This document shows positions 41,106 through 48,212 of a stretch of 64,000 nt of DNA, piece after piece. Position numbers and translations under genes: made by a program. Every line of letters begins with the position of its first letter. Position 1 is the stretch's first letter. Below the pieces are notes generated by a model, which worked only from the letters and a program-made list of their open reading frames with translations, was not told where the DNA came from and searched no databases. This stretch comes from Lachnospiraceae bacterium (GTDB taxonomy: Bacteria; Bacillota; Clostridia; Lachnospirales; Lachnospiraceae). The stretch spans positions 62,001-126,000 of the forward strand of contig JAFRSD010000005.1 in assembly GCA_017427775.1 (NCBI GenBank), given 5' to 3'.

Positions 41106-42404
41106 ATGAAACTGCGTACCAAACGGACTATTCTGATCGGTTTTGCATTTCTTTCCATCTCTGCTTTCTGGCAGATGTATGACAGTATCACTCCCTTAAT
41201 CCTGAAATACACATTCGGACTTAAGGATACCCCCGTCGGTGCCGTTATGGCGATTGACAACGTGCTCGCGTTATTCCTTCTTCCCGTATTCGGCGTATGG
41301 TCAGACCGTTGCCGCACGCGCATCGGAAAGCGTGCACCGTTCATCTATGTAGGCACGATCCTTTCCGCCGGGCTGCTGCTTCTGCTTCACGTTGTAAACA
41401 AGCCGGGCAATCTGCCCGTCTTCATGATCGTTTTATTCCTCCTGCTGCTTTCGATGAGCTTCTACCGCTCTCCCGCGGTTGCTCTCATGCCCGACCTTAC
41501 ACCGCCGCCGCTTCGCAGCAAAGGTAACGCAGTCATCAATCTCATGGGTGCCGTCGGTTTTATCTACGCGCTCGTAATGATCAAGGTGTTCGGCGGAAAC
41601 GCGGAGGAGAATCCGAGTTATCTCCTGCTGTTCGTTTCGATTTCGGCACTTATGCTTTTAAGTATTATCATCCTTGCCGCATTCATCAACGAGAACAAGC
41701 TTGCGAAGGCTGTCCGTGAGGAATGCGCCGAAGCCGGCATTTCCATGGATCCCGTCGAAGAGAAGACCGACAAAGGCAAATCGTCCGGACGGCTTCCCGC
41801 CCCGGTACAACGAAGCCTCCTGTTCCTGCTCTTCTCCGTTGCGTTCTGGTATATCGCCTATAACGCCGTTACGACCGCTTTCTCGCGTTATGCAACCGAG
41901 ATGTGGAGTATCGGCAGCGATTACGCGGATTGCCTTCTGATCGCGTCTGTAGCAGCTGTTATCAGCTATCTCCCGATCGGTATCATCTCCGGAAAGCTCG
42001 GCCGCAAGAAAGTCATCCTTGCCGGCGTAGTAACAATGGCTGTCAGCTATGCGGCTCTGTTCTTCTATACGTCCTACCACATTACCGCGATCCTGTTCTT
42101 CCTGCTGATCGGCATCGGCTGGGCCGCGATCAACGTAAACTCGCTTCCGATGGTTGTGGATATGTGCGAAGCGGGCGACATCGGCCGTTTCACAGGGTAC
42201 TACTACACCTTCTCCATGGCGGCGCAGGTCATCACGCCGATCGCCTCCGGCGCACTCTTACAGTATGTCTCCTACCGGACACTGTTCCCGTATTCGGTAT
42301 TCTTTATGATCATGGCGTTCATCACGATGTCATGTGTTATGCACGGCGATACGAAACCGCTTGCCAAAGGATCTCTTCTGGAGCATTTTGATGCGGGTGA
42401 CTGA
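41106..42404 (+). CDS. MFS transporter, SLC45/GPH-like
   Basis: This 432-aa protein has about 12 membrane helices and the MFS loop 2-3 motif GVWSDRCRTRIGKRAPFI. The segment FYRSPAVALMPDLTPPPLRSKGNA resembles SLC45-type sugar transporters. A cytoplasmic middle loop of about 40 residues is charged. A sugar-proton symport role is likely, substrate unknown. It has a GGAGG site. No sugar-degrading gene is directly beside it. Confidence 0.8.
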   Translation: MKLRTKRTILIGFAFLSISAFWQMYDSITPLILKYTFGLKDTPVGAVMAIDNVLALFLLPVFGVWSDRCRTRIGKRAPFIYVGTILSAGLLLLLHVVNKPGNLPVFMIVLFLLLLSMSFYRSPAVALMPDLTPPPLRSKGNAVINLMGAVGFIYALVMIKVFGGNAEENPSYLLLFVSISALMLLSIIILAAFINENKLAKAVREECAEAGISMDPVEEKTDKGKSSGRLPAPVQRSLLFLLFSVAFWYIAYNAVTTAFSRYATEMWSIGSDYADCLLIASVAAVISYLPIGIISGKLGRKKVILAGVVTMAVSYAALFFYTSYHITAILFFLLIGIGWAAINVNSLPMVVDMCEAGDIGRFTGYYYTFSMAAQVITPIASGALLQYVSYRTLFPYSVFFMIMAFITMSCVMHGDTKPLAKGSLLEHFDAGD

Positions 42405-42414
42405 TTATTTTCTG

Positions 42415-42443
42415 TTGTAAAATCATTCCCGGAGTATTAGAAT
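42415..42443 (+). promoter_or_regulatory. Promoter of tRNA-Val
   Basis: TTGTAA (42415-42420) and TAGAAT (42438-42443) are 17 bases apart, placing the start a few bases before the tRNA. Confidence 0.55.
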
Positions 42444-42454
42444 ACTAATGTATC

Positions 42455-42528
42455 GGAAGCATAGCTCAGCCGGGATGAGCGTTCGCCTCACACGCGAAAG
42501 GTCAGGGGTTCGAGCCCCCTTGCTTCCA
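42455..42528 (+). tRNA. tRNA-Val (anticodon CAC)
   Basis: The 74-nt sequence folds into a full cloverleaf. The acceptor stem is GGAAGCA/TGCTTCC with discriminator A, the D-stem GCTC/GAGC, and the anticodon stem TTCGC/GCGAA around CTCACAC. The T-stem AGGGG/CCCCT carries the loop TTCGAGC. The anticodon CAC reads GUG valine codons. CCA is not encoded. It is a single tRNA with its own promoter and terminator. Confidence 0.95.
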
Positions 42529-42538
42529 AACATGCAAA

Positions 42539-42576
42539 AAGCCCGGAGGCCTCCGTTTCGGAGTTCTCCGGGCTTT
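42539..42576. terminator. Bidirectional terminator between tRNA-Val and nifU
   Basis: AAGCCCGGAG (42539-42548) pairs with CTCCGGGCTT (42566-42575), enclosing a CTCCG/CGGAG stem. On the minus strand the stem is followed by TTTTTG, serving nifU; on the plus strand by a shorter run, serving the tRNA. Confidence 0.8.
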
Positions 42577-42654
42577 CGTATGTTTTCATTCAGACGATTC
42601 TTCCTGTCGGCCTTTACCGGTGCCACGGCTGTTCACGGCCGGTCTTACAAAGTC

Positions 42655-43044
42655 TCAGGCATTCTCATTCTGCTCTTTCTTCTTGTAGTAGTCGTCGATA
42701 GCGTTCCGGATTGCCTCCTCGGCAAGCACGGAACAGTGCATCTTGTAATCCGGCAAACCGTCAAGCGCCTCTGCCACTGCCTTATTCGTAAGCTGCATTG
42801 CTTCGGAAAGCGGCTTTCCTTTGATCATCTCGGTCGCCATGGAACTCGACGCGATCGCGCTGCCGCAACCGAACGTTTCAAACTTTACGTCTTCCACAAT
42901 ATCATTTTCTATCTTCAGATACATCTTCATGATGTCGCCGCATTTGGCGTTTCCGACCTCACCAATCCCGTTCGCGTCCCCGATCACGCCGACATTTCTC
43001 GGGTTACGAAAATGATCCATTACCTTTTCACTGTATAAAGCCAT
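42655..43044 (-). CDS. nifU: Fe-S cluster scaffold protein (NifU N-terminal/IscU type)
   Basis: This 129-aa protein has the three cluster-binding Cys C35, C60 and C104 and D37 (GNAKCGDIMK, FETFGCGSAIASSS, YKMHCSVLAEEA). It receives sulfur from NifS and assembles iron-sulfur clusters. It is 21 bases downstream of nifS in the same operon. Confidence 0.92.
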   Translation of the reverse strand: MALYSEKVMDHFRNPRNVGVIGDANGIGEVGNAKCGDIMKMYLKIENDIVEDVKFETFGCGSAIASSSMATEMIKGKPLSEAMQLTNKAVAEALDGLPDYKMHCSVLAEEAIRNAIDDYYKKKEQNENA

Positions 43045-43065
43045 CTTGATTCCTCCGATCTCATT

Positions 43066-44250
43066 CTATAAAATGTGCTTTGCTTTTCCTTCGGTCAGAT
43101 CGCGCCATACCGGCGAAAATCCGCGCAGATAGGAAACCACTTCTTTTACTGCGGTAATTATGCTCTCAATGTCCGCGTCGCTTGTCTCTTCATTGATTGT
43201 CAGGCGAAGCGAGCCGTGTGCCACATCGTGCACTCTTCCGATAGCTAAGAGCACATGGCTCGGATCCAGCGAGCCCGAGGTGCAGGCGCTTCCGGAAGAT
43301 GCCATGATTCCTTTGTCATCGAGCAACAGCAGAAGAGATTCACCTTCGATTCCCTCAAAGCAGAAGCTTACGTTTCCGGGAAGTCTTCTGTCGGGATCAC
43401 CGTTCAGTGCTGCGTGCGGGATCTCGGAAAGACCTGCGATCAGACGGTCTCTTCTTGCCTTCGTTACCGCTGAAGCCTTCTCCATGGACGCTGCGCTTTC
43501 CTTCAGCGCTGCTGCCATCGCGGCGATACCCGGCACATTTTCCGTACCGGCACGCTTGCTGCGTTCCTGGGCACCGCCTTCGATCAGACTGCTCAAACGG
43601 ACGCCTTTCCGGGCATACAGGAAGCCGACGCCTTTCGGGCCGTGGAACTTGTGTCCGGAAGCGGAAAGAAGGTCGATATTATCCTCCGTGACATTGATCG
43701 GGAGATGTCCCACCGCCTGTACGGCGTCCGTGTGGAACAGAACGCCCTTGCTGCGGCAGATGCTTCCGATTTCGCGAATCGGCTGAATCGTTCCGATCTC
43801 GTTATTCGCGAACATGATCGTGACAAGGCAGGTGTCCTCCCGGATTGCCTCTTCCACTTCTTTCGGAACGACAATGCCGTTCTCATGCACCGGCAGGAGC
43901 GTAACCTCAAAGCCTTCCCCGGCAAGTTTATTCAACGTATGAAGTACCGCATGATGTTCGAATGCGGACGAAATAATATGCTTCTTTCCCTTTGCCGCCC
44001 CGAGCAATGCCGCCGAACGGATTGCCTGGTTGTCCGCCTCGCTTCCGCCGGAAGTGAAAGTAATCTCCTTTGCCTCGGCGCCGATCACGGACGCCACATC
44101 GGCGCGGGCCTGCTCCAGCACTTCTTTCGCACGCTGTCCGATACTGTATAAACTGGAAGGATTCCCGTAGGTTTCCTCCATCACCGAAACCATCACTCTG
44201 ACAGCCTCGTTGCTCATCTTGGTTGTTGCTGCGTTATCTGCGTAAATCAC
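43066..44250 (-). CDS. nifS: Cysteine desulfurase (NifS/IscS type)
   Basis: This 394-aa PLP enzyme has the fold type I pattern: MIYADNAATTKMS, FTSGGSEADNQAI, the PLP lysine in SASGHKFHGPKG, and the active Cys in ASSGSACTSGSLDPSHVL. It removes sulfur from cysteine for cluster assembly on NifU. The start is GTG at 44250 with a GGGAGA site. The promoter lies at 44281-44309. No iscR-type regulator is adjacent. Confidence 0.93.
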   Translation of the reverse strand: MIYADNAATTKMSNEAVRVMVSVMEETYGNPSSLYSIGQRAKEVLEQARADVASVIGAEAKEITFTSGGSEADNQAIRSAALLGAAKGKKHIISSAFEHHAVLHTLNKLAGEGFEVTLLPVHENGIVVPKEVEEAIREDTCLVTIMFANNEIGTIQPIREIGSICRSKGVLFHTDAVQAVGHLPINVTEDNIDLLSASGHKFHGPKGVGFLYARKGVRLSSLIEGGAQERSKRAGTENVPGIAAMAAALKESAASMEKASAVTKARRDRLIAGLSEIPHAALNGDPDRRLPGNVSFCFEGIEGESLLLLLDDKGIMASSGSACTSGSLDPSHVLLAIGRVHDVAHGSLRLTINEETSDADIESIITAVKEVVSYLRGFSPVWRDLTEGKAKHIL

Positions 44251-44280
44251 GATTATTCTCCCTTCGCGTCATTCATCGTG

Positions 44281-44309
44281 ATTATATACCCTTTTACCTA
44301 CTGTGTCAA
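44281..44309 (-). promoter_or_regulatory. Strong promoter of nifS-nifU
   Basis: On the reverse strand, perfect TTGACA (44304-44309) and TATAAT (44281-44286) are separated by 17 bases, about 30 bases before the GTG start. Confidence 0.85.
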
Positions 44310-44327
44310 TAGGTTTATAAGACAAAT

Positions 44328-44367
44328 GAAACGCCCTCCTGCAGAATCTCCCTGCGTCGGGCGTTTC
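44328..44367 (-). terminator. Hairpin after the 321-aa gene
   Basis: GAAACGCCC (44328-44336) pairs with GGGCGTTTC (44359-44367) and encloses GCAG/CTGC. On the reverse strand it is followed by ATTTGTC. It closes the operon that runs from valS. Confidence 0.65.
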
Positions 44368-44379
44368 TCATTTGCGTTA

Positions 44380-45345
44380 TCAGTTTTCACCGGTCGTTTC
44401 CTGACTGCTGAAAATGATCGAAGCGACCTTCCATTCACCGTCGATCTTTACAAACCAGAGCGGATGGCCGACTTCGGAATCAAACTGCTGTCCCGTCCAG
44501 GAAGCCACGAAGCTCTGATGCATCGTCAGATCCATATAAATGATGGAGTCACCGTAACCGATATAGTCCCGGACCGTCTTATTCGTATAAGTCGGCGGCT
44601 TATTGTGCCCGTTGAACCAGGAGTTATCAAGCGATGCGATCACTGTATAATATTTCGAGTTCTTCGGAAAATACGACTTCATCTCCGATGCCTGCTTATC
44701 CCGTGAAACGAACAGGCAGAACTTCGTAAGGAAGTCAAATCCCTTCTCCGTCATCTCTTCATATGCGGAAAGATTATTGTAATACGGACAGGTCAGCTGG
44801 CGGATCCTTCTCATCTGTCCTTCCGCCTCGATCTCCGTTGTTGATTCCTTAGCGGTCAGGAACGTTCCGTCACGGTCAAGGAAAGCAATTCCCTTGCCCT
44901 TTTCAATTGTTACGACCGTGCTCTCGCGCTGCGGAATCAGACCGTCCAGAACGCCTTCATACTCGGAATACTGCGCCGTAACGGCCAGAAGACCGGCAAA
45001 TGTCTCCTTGTCCTCTTCCGCCTCCCAGTTCCCGTCCGTATATTCCACGCCGTCGATGTAGCACTTCATATCGACCGGCTTCACCAGTTTCACCGTCTCC
45101 AGAATGATCGGCTCGGGTGTCGGTGTAGGGCTCGGCGTAGGCGTAGGCGTCTGCTGTCTCCGTTCCTCCGCGGCCTTTGCGATCTTGGCGCGCTGTTCGC
45201 GTTCCTTCTTCTCCTCGGTTATCTCATACCGTTCGAGTTTGGTCCAGAGGAGGTCGTCCACTACGAGCATGGCAAGCAGAAGCACGCCGACATAGATCAG
45301 TACGCCGATCCAGAACCGGCTTATGGTTTTTCTTCTTCGTCTCAT
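44380..45345 (-). CDS. Membrane-anchored extracellular protein of unknown function
   Basis: This 321-aa protein has a basic N-terminus, one membrane helix (about 12-32), a charged helix and a Thr/Pro linker (TPTPTPSPTPTPEP). An extracellular part follows, whose end (HPLWFVKIDGEWKVASIIF) recalls NTF2-like domains. I do not recognise the family. It lies 3 bases after the phosphodiester glycosidase gene and is cotranscribed, suggesting a shared surface role. Confidence 0.65.
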   Translation of the reverse strand: MRRRRKTISRFWIGVLIYVGVLLLAMLVVDDLLWTKLERYEITEEKKEREQRAKIAKAAEERRQQTPTPTPSPTPTPEPIILETVKLVKPVDMKCYIDGVEYTDGNWEAEEDKETFAGLLAVTAQYSEYEGVLDGLIPQRESTVVTIEKGKGIAFLDRDGTFLTAKESTTEIEAEGQMRRIRQLTCPYYNNLSAYEEMTEKGFDFLTKFCLFVSRDKQASEMKSYFPKNSKYYTVIASLDNSWFNGHNKPPTYTNKTVRDYIGYGDSIIYMDLTMHQSFVASWTGQQFDSEVGHPLWFVKIDGEWKVASIIFSSQETTGEN

Positions 45346-45348
45346 AGC

Positions 45349-46449
45349 CTACCTCACCAGAATCGTTGTCGGAAGATATCGGTCACTGATCAGGTTGGAA
45401 CGGCTCGAAACGTCCTTGCCCTTATACATCATCAATGCGGAACTGCCGCCGTCCAGATTGGCAGCGTTCACCGCTTCAAAATCAAGGAAAATCTCAATCA
45501 GGTCGGCATAGGTCGCGCCAAGCGAATTGGCCTGCCGTCCGTCAACGCACAGAAGCAGAACCGCGCCGTCCGCTCTCTGCCCGATCGCCGTACGCGGGTT
45601 CAGTCCGCCGCCGGTACCGGAAATCTTCGCCGGCTGCCCGTTTACGATCAAAGCCGGACGGAAAGTAACCGCGTCTCGGATACCGAGCTGGTCGGCCTTG
45701 GCCGTCGACATTTCCCCGACTACCAAAACATTATTCTTATCAAATCCGATCAGAAGATCGGCACCGCCGCTATACACGCGCTTTCCCTCAGAATAGACAA
45801 ATCCGAGCGGGATCGTTCCGGAGCCCTGGCCGTTCGGGTCATCAAAGCCTCCGGCATTGGTTGCCGCTATGGCACCGTACCGCTCCATGATCTGCGAAAC
45901 CTTCTGGCCGCCCGCATTGGGATTTCCGATATTCTTGCAGACACCGACAAATACGCGGGACGGATCCAGCACGATCATCATATGGCCGCGGTATGTGGAT
46001 CCGAATACCTCACAGATAATGATTCCGTCTTCATCGGAGACCAGATGGTCATACACATGCCCGTCGCTGGCCTTGGTCACGACGTGTTCTTCGCCGTTTT
46101 CGAGATACTCGATGATCTTAACCGGCTCGGGCGGCGTTGTAGGTCCTTCCGGGGCCTGCGTCGGAATATGGATCAGGTTCGGATCGGTGATCTCCTCGAT
46201 GTCTTCGATCGTATTCTCCTTAAGGATCTGCTCCAGCTCCTGATCGGTTGTAAACCAGTTCGCCAGGAATCCGATCGCACTCGTCTCGCGCACCGATTTA
46301 ACGAACAGTTTATGCGCACGCTGGCTCGGTCCGTAATTGACGATCAACAGAACCGAGAATAAAGCGATGACGAGAAAAAGCACCGTAATTCCGATTACGA
46401 TGCCGATTCTTGCTGCAATTGTCTTATAGGAGCAATGCTTCTTTCTCAT
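45349..46449 (-). CDS. Phosphodiester glycosidase family (NAGPA) protein
   Basis: This 366-aa protein has one N-terminal membrane helix (about 14-36), a Pro-rich linker and the NAGPA domain. The domain contains IAATNAGGFDDPNGQGSG, NPRTAIGQRADGAVLLLCVD, SLGATYADLIEIF and the final NLDGGSSALMMY. The human relative removes N-acetylglucosamine from a phosphodiester; bacterial members act on surface or spore glycans. It is anchored with its domain outside. It sits in an operon between the TPR protein and the 321-aa protein. Confidence 0.85.
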   Translation of the reverse strand: MRKKHCSYKTIAARIGIVIGITVLFLVIALFSVLLIVNYGPSQRAHKLFVKSVRETSAIGFLANWFTTDQELEQILKENTIEDIEEITDPNLIHIPTQAPEGPTTPPEPVKIIEYLENGEEHVVTKASDGHVYDHLVSDEDGIIICEVFGSTYRGHMMIVLDPSRVFVGVCKNIGNPNAGGQKVSQIMERYGAIAATNAGGFDDPNGQGSGTIPLGFVYSEGKRVYSGGADLLIGFDKNNVLVVGEMSTAKADQLGIRDAVTFRPALIVNGQPAKISGTGGGLNPRTAIGQRADGAVLLLCVDGRQANSLGATYADLIEIFLDFEAVNAANLDGGSSALMMYKGKDVSSRSNLISDRYLPTTILVR

Positions 46450-46459
46450 ACTTTCCCCA

Positions 46460-47911
46460 CTACTGAAGTTTTCTCAGCTGGTCCTCCACGGTGTAATAAT
46501 ATACGCCGTCCGGGAACCTCTCTTTATACTCATTGAAGTATTTCTTCGCATTGGCGTTATCGCCTGTCAGCTGATAGCTTCTTGCCATATAAAACAGATT
46601 CTTCTCGTTGTCCGGAGACTTCTCATAAGCACACACGAAGAACTCCAACGCATCACCGAAACGCTCGCTTGAGAAGAGCGTTACGCCCTCCGCATGAAGC
46701 TCCGCGCTCGTCATGGTAACGTTATAGACATCCGGATAACTCTTCTCCACCATGGCTACGATGGACTTAACGCTCGCATTAGACATCTCCTGCTGCGAGA
46801 TCTTACGAAGTCTGGTCTGAAGAATATAGAGATTCATACGCGAGGAATCACCGGAATTACGCATCTTCAGATAGTAATCCACCATATTGAATACGTTTGC
46901 GCCGCCTGCTCTGCCCGCAGCACTCTCCAGCTCGTCCTCTTTCGCTTCGAGTTCGAGTTCCTGCATCTCGAGTCTGGACTGCAGGGATTCATTATTCTTT
47001 TCAAGCGCGTCAATCTCCGCCAGATAGCTCGACTGCTGCTCTGCCAGGGAGATCTGCTTCTGCTTGAACTCTTCCTGCATGCCGGTCTTTACACTCGGGA
47101 TGACAAGGAAAAATACGAACAGAATGCCGGCGAAAAGACCGACGCAAAGGCATATGAATGACCGGTAATCGGGCTTATCCTCCGCATACCGGAAACTCGG
47201 CATAACGGAAACATTGGCCTCGCCCTTCATTTCTTCGCTGTCGGGCGTGACTTCTGCATTGTCAGTTACGGAAATCTGGATCTGACGGCCCATACGCTTG
47301 ATCTTACGGATCTCCTTCAGATAACCGATGGACGTCGTGTTAGCTATATCAATGGAAAGGGTCCTCTTCAGGCACCTTCTCGCGCGGTCGTTATCGCCGT
47401 TGCGCATATAAAGAAGTGCCAGCAGCTGCCATGCCCGGACATATTTCGGGTTCAGCTGTACGGCCTTCTTCAGCTGGATCAGCGCCAGGTCGTCTCCGCC
47501 CTGTTTCGCAAGTTCCACCGCTGCATTGTATTTGCGGATCGCAATACTGTAATTCTCAACCTTGGTCGTGTTATTCTGCAGCATCTGCAGATAACGGGTC
47601 GCCGGATTGTTCTCCTCCAGGAAGCTCTTGCTGATGATCCATTCACGGATCGCAAGTGCTACCTCTCCCATCTCAAAGTAGATCAGACCGAGAAGGTTTC
47701 TCGCATCAACGTTCTTCTTGCTGACTTTGAGCGCACGGTTCAGCATATCCACCGCACCGGAAAGGTCGCGGACCTGAGCCTTGGAAAGCCCCTGGTTGTA
47801 GTAATAGCAGGAGTATTTACGGGTCTTCTGGTTGACTTCAATATCATAACCGCATTTGGCGCAGACGCCTTTCTTAAGCGTCATATTCGCGCCGCATTTC
47901 GGACAAATCAT
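46460..47911 (-). CDS. Zinc-ribbon/TPR membrane protein
   Basis: This 483-aa protein starts with a zinc ribbon (CPKCGANMTLKKGVCAKCG, Cys pairs at 3/6 and 17/20). TPR repeats follow at about 30-200, then a membrane helix near 255-275 and a coiled coil (about 280-335, LESRLEMQ-like heptads). Another TPR set lies outside, near 400-475. The TPRs on both sides of the membrane suggest a scaffold. It has a GGGGAG site and lies 12 bases after the 46-aa gene. Confidence 0.75.
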   Translation of the reverse strand: MICPKCGANMTLKKGVCAKCGYDIEVNQKTRKYSCYYYNQGLSKAQVRDLSGAVDMLNRALKVSKKNVDARNLLGLIYFEMGEVALAIREWIISKSFLEENNPATRYLQMLQNNTTKVENYSIAIRKYNAAVELAKQGGDDLALIQLKKAVQLNPKYVRAWQLLALLYMRNGDNDRARRCLKRTLSIDIANTTSIGYLKEIRKIKRMGRQIQISVTDNAEVTPDSEEMKGEANVSVMPSFRYAEDKPDYRSFICLCVGLFAGILFVFFLVIPSVKTGMQEEFKQKQISLAEQQSSYLAEIDALEKNNESLQSRLEMQELELEAKEDELESAAGRAGGANVFNMVDYYLKMRNSGDSSRMNLYILQTRLRKISQQEMSNASVKSIVAMVEKSYPDVYNVTMTSAELHAEGVTLFSSERFGDALEFFVCAYEKSPDNEKNLFYMARSYQLTGDNANAKKYFNEYKERFPDGVYYYTVEDQLRKLQ

Positions 47912-47923
47912 ACCGTTCTCCCC

Positions 47924-48064
47924 TTATGCGTCTTTCTTATCCTGCAAAATCTTCTCAATAATATCGGCCACATCAATAATCTCGCGGCTCAGAACCGCCT
48001 CTTCCGCCTGGCTGATTTCCAGACTCGGACCGTATTTTGCAATTTCTTCATCAAAATTAATCAT
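47924..48064 (-). CDS. Small acidic protein, 46 aa
   Basis: The peptide reads MINFDEEIAKYGPSLEISQA, then EEAVLSREIIDVADIIEKI and LQDKKDA. It is helical and acidic with no membrane part. The ATG at 48064 has GGAGG 7 bases upstream. Similar small proteins occur beside TPR proteins in Lachnospiraceae as I recall, but no function is known. It lies between valS and the TPR gene. Confidence 0.65.
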   Translation of the reverse strand: MINFDEEIAKYGPSLEISQAEEAVLSREIIDVADIIEKILQDKKDA

Positions 48065-48100
48065 TGTTTCAGCCTCCCTGCAAGCCGTCTTACAGACAAA

Positions 48101-48169
48101 TGGCAGAACCGGTGTCATACGCGGTTCTCCCAAAAAGGGTATACCGCATATATGATACCAATTCTGCCA
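48101..48169 (-). repeat. Large nested hairpin between valS and the 46-aa gene
   Basis: TGGCAGAA (48101-48108) pairs with TTCTGCCA (48162-48169). GGTGTCATA (48111-48119) pairs with TATGATACC (48151-48159) with one wobble. Inside, GCGGT (48121-48125) pairs with ACCGC (48143-48147) and CCC with GGG around AAAAA. There is no U-run, so it is not a normal terminator. It may be an RNA-processing site or a small repeated element. Confidence 0.65.
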
Positions 48170-48212
48170 CTAAAAATCAAGCATTACCTATGCTTCAAGG
48201 CACAGGGCCGGT

